Positions 59,150 to 64,000 of a stretch of DNA of 64,000 bases are shown in pieces. Each line of letters begins with the position of its first letter. The stretch's first letter is position 1. Both the position numbers and the translations under genes were made by a program. The stretch lies in assembly GCA_035578155.1 (NCBI GenBank), contig JAPWDM010000020.1, forward strand, positions 8,841,269 through 8,905,268, given 5' to 3'. The notes beneath the pieces were generated by a model, which had not been told where the DNA came from, made no database searches, and saw nothing but the letters and a program-made list of their open reading frames with translations. The DNA comes from Brachynemurus nebulosus (Eukaryota > Arthropoda > Insecta > Neuroptera > Myrmeleontidae).

Positions 59150-60407
59150 TATAGGTTTACTCTGTGTTTAGAGAAATTATTTCATACTGTTGGTTGAGGT
59201 CGGTATTGTTGTGAACGTATATGTGTGTAATTTGTTACCATGTCCATTGGAGTAGGTCTGTATGATTGTTGAGGACGATTTTGACTGAAATTTGTTCTAG
59301 GTTGTGGTTTTTGAATAGGGGGACGGCGTTAATATTGAACTGATTGAACAGGAGGTTTTGGTTGATATTGGTTAGGTTTATTAAAGGTTAAAGGATTTCA
59401 ATTTGGATTTGCTGGAATTTTAAAATGAGCTGGTGGCAATGTTTGGTTAATTTTTGGTGTTAGTCTGTTTTGTGTATATGTACTTGATATGTTCCTAGCG
59501 TAATGTATATTCTGTTCAATGGTACAAAATTCAAAAGCTTGTTTAAGTGATTTGGAATTCCGTCGGCTCTAATAGCCGAACCAATTGGTTCCCTAAGTCC
59601 TGTTAAGAAAAGATTAAGCACATATCTGAATATAATTTTGTATTAGCTACAACAACAGTTTGATCTATTTCATATAGTTTAATATGGTTTCTCATTGCAG
59701 AGAATAATTCAATTATGGAGGAATAATATTGTTCGATTGTTAAGTTACTTTGCTTTATGCTATGCAGATCGTGTATTAGGCTGGTTTTTTCCTCTTATCA
59801 GAATAATGGGATAAACGATTTGACTTAATTTCGTTCCAGTTAAGACCCATTCCATACATATCTAGAACTTCGTTAGTCTGGTCCGAAACTTTATTTCTTA
59901 TGGTTCTGAGCCATACTTTGCCATGAGGTGTACCATCTGCACCTGGTATTACTTCTAAAAATTTTCCAGATTCGAAATAAAATCATATAAAAGTCGAGGA
60001 TTGCCATCAAATCTTGACAATTCTTTAATTGTATCGGGAATTCTTAAGGCATCGAAATATTCCTTAGCGATTGCCATTTTATTAAAATTATTACTATTAT
60101 AATTATATGTAAGATTACTACTTAAATCAGAAGTTGGATTGTTTAAATTATTATTAAGAATTAAATAAAAATTATTTTCGTTTTCTTTTAAATTAATATT
60201 TTCGTTTGAATTGAAATTAATATTTTCTAAACTAACACTTGCTAAATTAATTTCTTCACTAATCGTATTCAGCGAAAAAGAAGAATTTGACTCTACACTT
60301 GTATATTCAGCACCGTAAGTGGGAGGGAACTTCTTGGAAGGATATGGTTGGTGTAAGGATTTAACTTTAAATTTCTGAACGTTAGGCATAGATAATGAGC
60401 GAAACAA
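59150..60407 (-). pseudogene. gag remnant
   Basis: ATG 60407 opens 150 codons: a Ser/Asn-rich N-terminus, then FNKMAIAKEYFDALRIPDTI and LSRFDGNPRLLYDFISNLEN. A frameshift follows. The continuation reads WLRTIRNKVSDQTNEVLDMY and LNWNEIKSNRLSHYSDKR, the errantivirus-type capsid helices. The C-terminal part is Gln/Asn-rich without a zinc knuckle. It aligns with the gag at 61605, so the two elements are relatives. Confidence 0.8.
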
Positions 60408-60636
60408 GTAAAATTATGGTACTTACATGCACACTCTCGCCTTCATCTGGATGACTCTGGATGTAAATTCGAATCGGGAATTGAAGGATCGATATCCACC
60501 AATTCAATTGTGATCCACTATCAGGTACACGGCAAAACCACTCGTCCAAATTAACCGCTTAGATTGAACACTTATACTGATAAATCTTCAATATTTTGTC
60601 CACGATTTTACAACAATGTACACAACAATAGTTTGG

Positions 60637-60654
60637 GTCCTACCGAATGCGCCA
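60637..60654 (-). promoter_or_regulatory. primer binding site, tRNA-Ser type
   Basis: On the minus strand TGGCGCATTCGGTAGGAC follows CTTACT. It matches the TGGCGCAGTCGGTAGGA-type PBS I recall for tRNA-Ser-primed 17.6/297-group elements with one mismatch. This sets the 3' end of the 5' LTR at 60655. Confidence 0.65.
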
Positions 60655-60830
60655 AGTAAGGACTCGATACTCGCACGTGCCAAAAAAATTAAATTTATTT
60701 AGTCCAAAATACAAAATTTACATATCACTTCAAATACGAAAAAGATCACCGACGTGAAATGACAATGGTTATTTATTTGCTTTTAATTGATTAGCGATTT
60801 TTTTATATCCGACCAATTGTGATTCCACGT

Positions 60831-60940
60831 GCTGATTCTACAATTTACAATTGAAGAAATTATTATTTTATTACAAAAATTATTTTATAAAATTTATATT
60901 TGATTGAAATTTATTTTATATAGGCTGTTCCTTAAGATCG

Positions 60941-61008
<68 letters not shown>

Positions 61009-61134
61009 CGATCTTAAGGAACATGCTGATTCTACAATTTACAATTGAAGAAATTATTATTTTATTACAAAAATTATTTTATAAAATTTATATTTGATTG
61101 AAATTTATTTTATATAGGCTGTTCCTTAAGATCG

Positions 61135-61214
<80 letters not shown>

Positions 61215-61327
61215 CGATCTTAAGGAACAGCCTATATAAAATAAATTTCAATCAAATATAAATTTTATAAAATAATTTTTGTAATAAAATAATAATTTCT
61301 TCAATTGTAAATTGTAGAATCAGCATG
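60831..61327. repeat. three identical copies of a ~117-bp unit in palindromic arrangement around TA tracts
   Basis: The unit starts TGCTGATTCTACAATTTAC and ends GTTCCTTAAGATCGTTATA. It occurs at 60832 (plus), 61023 (plus) and 61327 (minus, ending 61213) with no base difference that I could see. A (TA)n tract (60942-61006, 61135-61213) follows each plus copy. Between the first TA tract and the second copy is a partial inverted copy (ACGATCTTAAGGAACA). The 61023-61327 part is a perfect inverted repeat with a TA loop. Confidence 0.9.
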
Positions 61328-61342
61328 TATGTATATGTTGAC

Positions 61343-61343
61343 C

Positions 61344-61418
<75 letters not shown>

Positions 61419-61434
61419 TATATATATATATATA

Positions 61435-61485
<51 letters not shown>
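61343..61485. repeat. (TA)n microsatellite
   Basis: TA tract with CATA and CTAT interruptions, ending exactly where gag-like sequence of the second element begins. Confidence 0.95.
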
Positions 61486-61490
<5 letters not shown>

Positions 61491-61604
61491 CTAATAATTT
61501 AAATACAAATATAGATAATTTAAATACAAAATCTAATCTAATAATTTAAATACAAAAATAGTTTAGAAAGTTTAGGTTTTAACAAATATTATAATAATAC
61601 AAAA

Positions 61605-62757
61605 ATGCTAGTTAACGAAAATGCAGTCAGTGGCTTCTCACAAGTGCTCGACGCATTTAAAATACCAGATCCAATTAAATTCCTACCTGAATTTAACGGA
61701 AATCGTAGAATATTGCATGATTTTATTGAGAATGTGGATGACATCATAGCATCTGTAAGTGTCGATTGGAAACAAGGATACGGTAAATTATGGATACGGG
61801 CTATCCGTAATAAAACTGTAGGAGAAGCAAATGAAATTCTAAATATGTACGGTATTCCCACGGATTGGCAATCAATCAAATCAAATTTAATTTCACATTA
61901 TGCGGACAAACGGAACGAAACAAATTTAATTAGGGAACTTTACAGCTTAAAACAAAACCAAAATCAGAAAATGGAAGAATTTTATGCAAAGTAATCGAAA
62001 TACTTTCTTCATTAGTTAATTTTACTAAACTAAACGAAAATGATTCAATCGCAATAACTTCTAAATTACAATTATTTAAAAAGTTGGCCCAGAACGTATT
62101 TTTAGCTGGACTTAGAGAAACTATCGGGTCAGTCGTCCGTGCACGAAACCCAGACACAATTTAAAACGCATTTGAATGCGCTATTAAAAACAAAATATCC
62201 ATTACAACCAAAAATCATATCAACAAATTACAGTTAAACCTACAATATCCGCACGTGTACCGATCAGATCACACAATTTTCATAATTTCATACAATATCA
62301 AAAACATTTTATTACACATACACCATTTAACGCACAAAATAATATACAATGAACACGACCATTTTACACTCAAAATAATATACAACAAACACGATAATTT
62401 AATACACAAAACAATACAAAACAATTACCGCGACCAACACCTATGGACATAGGCAGTAATAGGTTAAGCATTAGACAACCTAACACACAACAGCAACAAT
62501 CACGGCCTAATTTTCAACCACAACAACCAATTATACGTAATCTTTTCCAACCCCAAAGTAGGCCAACTTTTGCTTCAAGCGAACTTTTTAACACAGATGC
62601 ATCGGGATTCAGTTCACTAGATGAATATGTAGTCGAGGAAAATTATGACGAAAACAGTTATTTGGTAGACGAATACGAACAGACAGACCAAAATAATCAA
62701 AATGAGATTGATGATCAAAATTTTCGGTTAATCTCGGACAACAATTTGGGTACATAG
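61605..62757 (+). pseudogene. gag remnant of second element
   Basis: Frame 61605-61994 has FSQVLDAFKIPDPIKFLPEF, NGNRRILHDFIENVDDI and WIRAIRNKTVGEANEILNMY, co-linear with the gag at 60407. A frame change follows (FLAGLRETIGSVVRARNP at about 62100) with a stop near 62161. A Gln/Asn-rich C-terminal frame lies at 62443-62757 (acidic tail, no zinc knuckle). The loss of the first part by the TA tract means the ATG at 61605 is probably internal. Confidence 0.8.
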
Positions 62758-62779
62758 AGTTAAATATTCACGAATCTAC

Positions 62780-63540
62780 TTTACCTTACATTCATATTAC
62801 TGACCAAAATGACTGTACCCCCTTAAAATTTTTAATTAATACTGGTTCTTCAAATTCTTCCTTAATCCTGAAATAGTTCATCCAAACCTTACAACCGAAA
62901 TTAAGTCTACCACAATTAAATCCCCTTTAGGATTGTATAATGTTACAAAAAAGGCAAAATTACCCATTTTTAATGAATTTAATCAAACTGGTATAACAGA
63001 TTTTCTTCTTTTACGATTTCACGGTTATTTTGACGGCCCTATTGGACTTGATATACTTAACCAACTTCAAGCTCAAATTGATATTCCCGGTAAATAATTA
63101 ATAACACCATTTTCTACAAACAGATTGTTGTTCAAACCCAACATCACTAGTGGCATACACATAATTGAACCAAATTTCAAACAATTAGTCAAAATTTCAA
63201 CAGACGTACAATCAGGCGACGTATTAGTACATGACATTAAAATTCAATAAATTTTCGATCCCTTCTGGAGTATACAATGTTAAAGATTGGCATATACTCG
63301 CACCTGTTTTAAATCCACAACTGATGCACAAAAATTTTTAATCGAACAGCCATTCAAAGTAGAAATTTTAAATCATAAAATTATTGAATGTAATTTTAAA
63401 AAATTTCAAACTGTTAACAACGCGGAATTACCTCCGATCGAATCCCTTATTAGGACCGAACATTTAAATAGCGGAGAAAGACAGGCTTTGTTTAAACTTT
63501 ATCAGAGAAATATTAAATTACATATTTCTCAAATAATTAA
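62780..63540 (+). pseudogene. protease and pre-RT remnant of second element
   Basis: PLKFLINTGSSNSS (about 62820-62865) aligns with the DTG block of the first element but has Asn in place of the catalytic Asp. IFNEFNQTGITDFLLLRFHG and IGLDILNQLQAQIDIPG follow, ended by a TAA near 63096. The last part in frame 63287 has QKFLIEQPFKVEILNHK and the pre-RT LIRTEHLNSGER block. Confidence 0.72.
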
Positions 63541-63560
63541 TGAATTTTTAAATAATTGTA

Positions 63561-64000
63561 ACAGTATGCCAGAATCCAAGTGCTTTTCACGTCACGTCCG
63601 TAACATCAACTTTATTAGTTCTAGTATTAAATTTATATTCAGTATAAAAATTGTGTACACCTTTGTCTATCCTTTGTCTATAACTTTTATTTTTTTTCTT
63701 ATGAATAGGCGTGTAAACGTCACGTCCGTAACAAAAGAATTGCTGTTTTGTTAATAACTTAAAAGCTACTTTTAATATTAAATAAATAAAAACAATAAAT
63801 ATTTAAGCCCGAGAATTGTGAAAAATTATAGCTACTGAATTACAAAATCCTAACTTAATGCGTGTCTAACGCGCACTTCACGAATTTTATTTTGTCAAAT
63901 ACTTGTACTTTTTTTTCAGTTTTTTTTCGGTGCAACTTATATTGGAGTCTTATAAGCCATTTCACGTTTAAAATTAGTCATTCACTATGCTTTGTAGTAT
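63561..64000. other. intergenic with a 17-bp direct repeat
   Basis: ACGTCACGTCCGTAACA occurs at about 63589 and again at about 63717, ~128 bp apart. The duplicated block begins near the loss of retroelement homology and may mark an insertion or deletion event. No gene seen to the window end. Confidence 0.55.

Larger units (their letters stand above)
53716..60830 (-). mobile_element. decayed errantivirus-like (Ty3/Gypsy) element with env, minus strand
   Basis: Order on the minus strand: partial 5' LTR (about 60830-60655), PBS (60654-60637), gag, protease, RT, RNase H, integrase, env, then truncation at the (TA)n tract. All genes carry stops and frameshifts. Gag, integrase (VADSEKGF) and env resemble the insect 17.6/297 errantivirus group. 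No 3' LTR was found, so it is incomplete. It is head to head with a second copy at 61.5 kb. Confidence 0.85.
61486..63560 (+). mobile_element. second errantivirus-like element, truncated at both ends, plus strand
   Basis: Contains gag and protease and the first residues before RT (LIRTEHLNSGERQALFKL at about 63440), then homology ends near 63500-63560. The 5' LTR, PBS and gag N-terminus are missing, replaced by the TA tract. No env or integrase. Oriented head to head with the 53.7-60.8 kb element. Confidence 0.82.

Overview
This is an AT-rich eukaryotic window, almost certainly from an insect. The retroelement content points that way: a Jockey-clade LINE, Penelope-like elements and errantivirus-type Ty3/Gypsy elements with an env region. 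So do the TATA plus Inr (TCAKTY) and Inr plus DPE core promoters. I see no rRNA, tRNA, CRISPR array or recognisable single-copy host gene. The window is a nest of mobile elements, foldbacks, satellites and long (TA)n tracts. The order of the insect cannot be told from the sequence alone.

Layout. (1) 0.6-3.9 kb holds a 120-bp satellite with a 240-bp two-monomer higher-order unit. It sits in a ~3.3 kb repeat arm that recurs inverted at 43.5-46.7 kb, so a 46-kb stretch is flanked by long inverted arms. (2) 5.4-8.0 kb holds a TA-flanked MITE and a hAT-type MITE with a perfect 8-bp target duplication. (3) 10.9-12.5 kb is a Penelope-like C-terminal fragment (GIY-YIG part) between inverted terminal repeats that carry hammerhead-ribozyme-like cores. 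(4) 12.5-19.1 kb holds further MITEs and three copies of one interspersed repeat family.

(5) 19.14-31.11 kb is the most interesting object: a ~12 kb element with ~0.92 kb imperfect terminal inverted repeats. It carries a cluster of small genes I cannot place in a standard transposon class: a small beta-rich protein, several unknown proteins, a single-C2H2 protein (intact), a 58-aa Lys-rich protein (intact) and a 161-codon protein broken only by three stop codons. Several have their own insect-type TATA/Inr promoters, and three iteron-like tandem arrays lie in a divergent intergenic region. No transposase, polymerase or capsid was recognised. A 1.9-kb foldback is nested inside it.

(6) 33.7-38.3 kb is a structurally complete Jockey element with a 7-bp target duplication, an Inr/DPE internal promoter, a broken ORF1 and an intact ORF2 (895 aa). 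(7) 39.2-43 kb holds a foldback and minisatellites. (8) 46.8-50 kb is a 5'-inverted, frameshifted Penelope-like element. (9) 52.3-53.0 kb is a hAT MITE with 8-bp target duplication. (10) 53.7-60.7 kb is a decayed errantivirus-like element on the minus strand (env, integrase, RNase H, RT, protease, gag, tRNA-Ser-type PBS). It lies head to head with a second, truncated gag-protease copy at 61.5-63.5 kb, with a perfect 117-bp palindromic repeat unit between them.

Of the protein-coding sequences, only the Jockey ORF2, the C2H2 protein, the 58-aa ORF and possibly a 42-aa ORF are unbroken. The rest are fossils. Strands, domains and boundaries were read by eye; family calls that rest on memory of protein families are marked as such.
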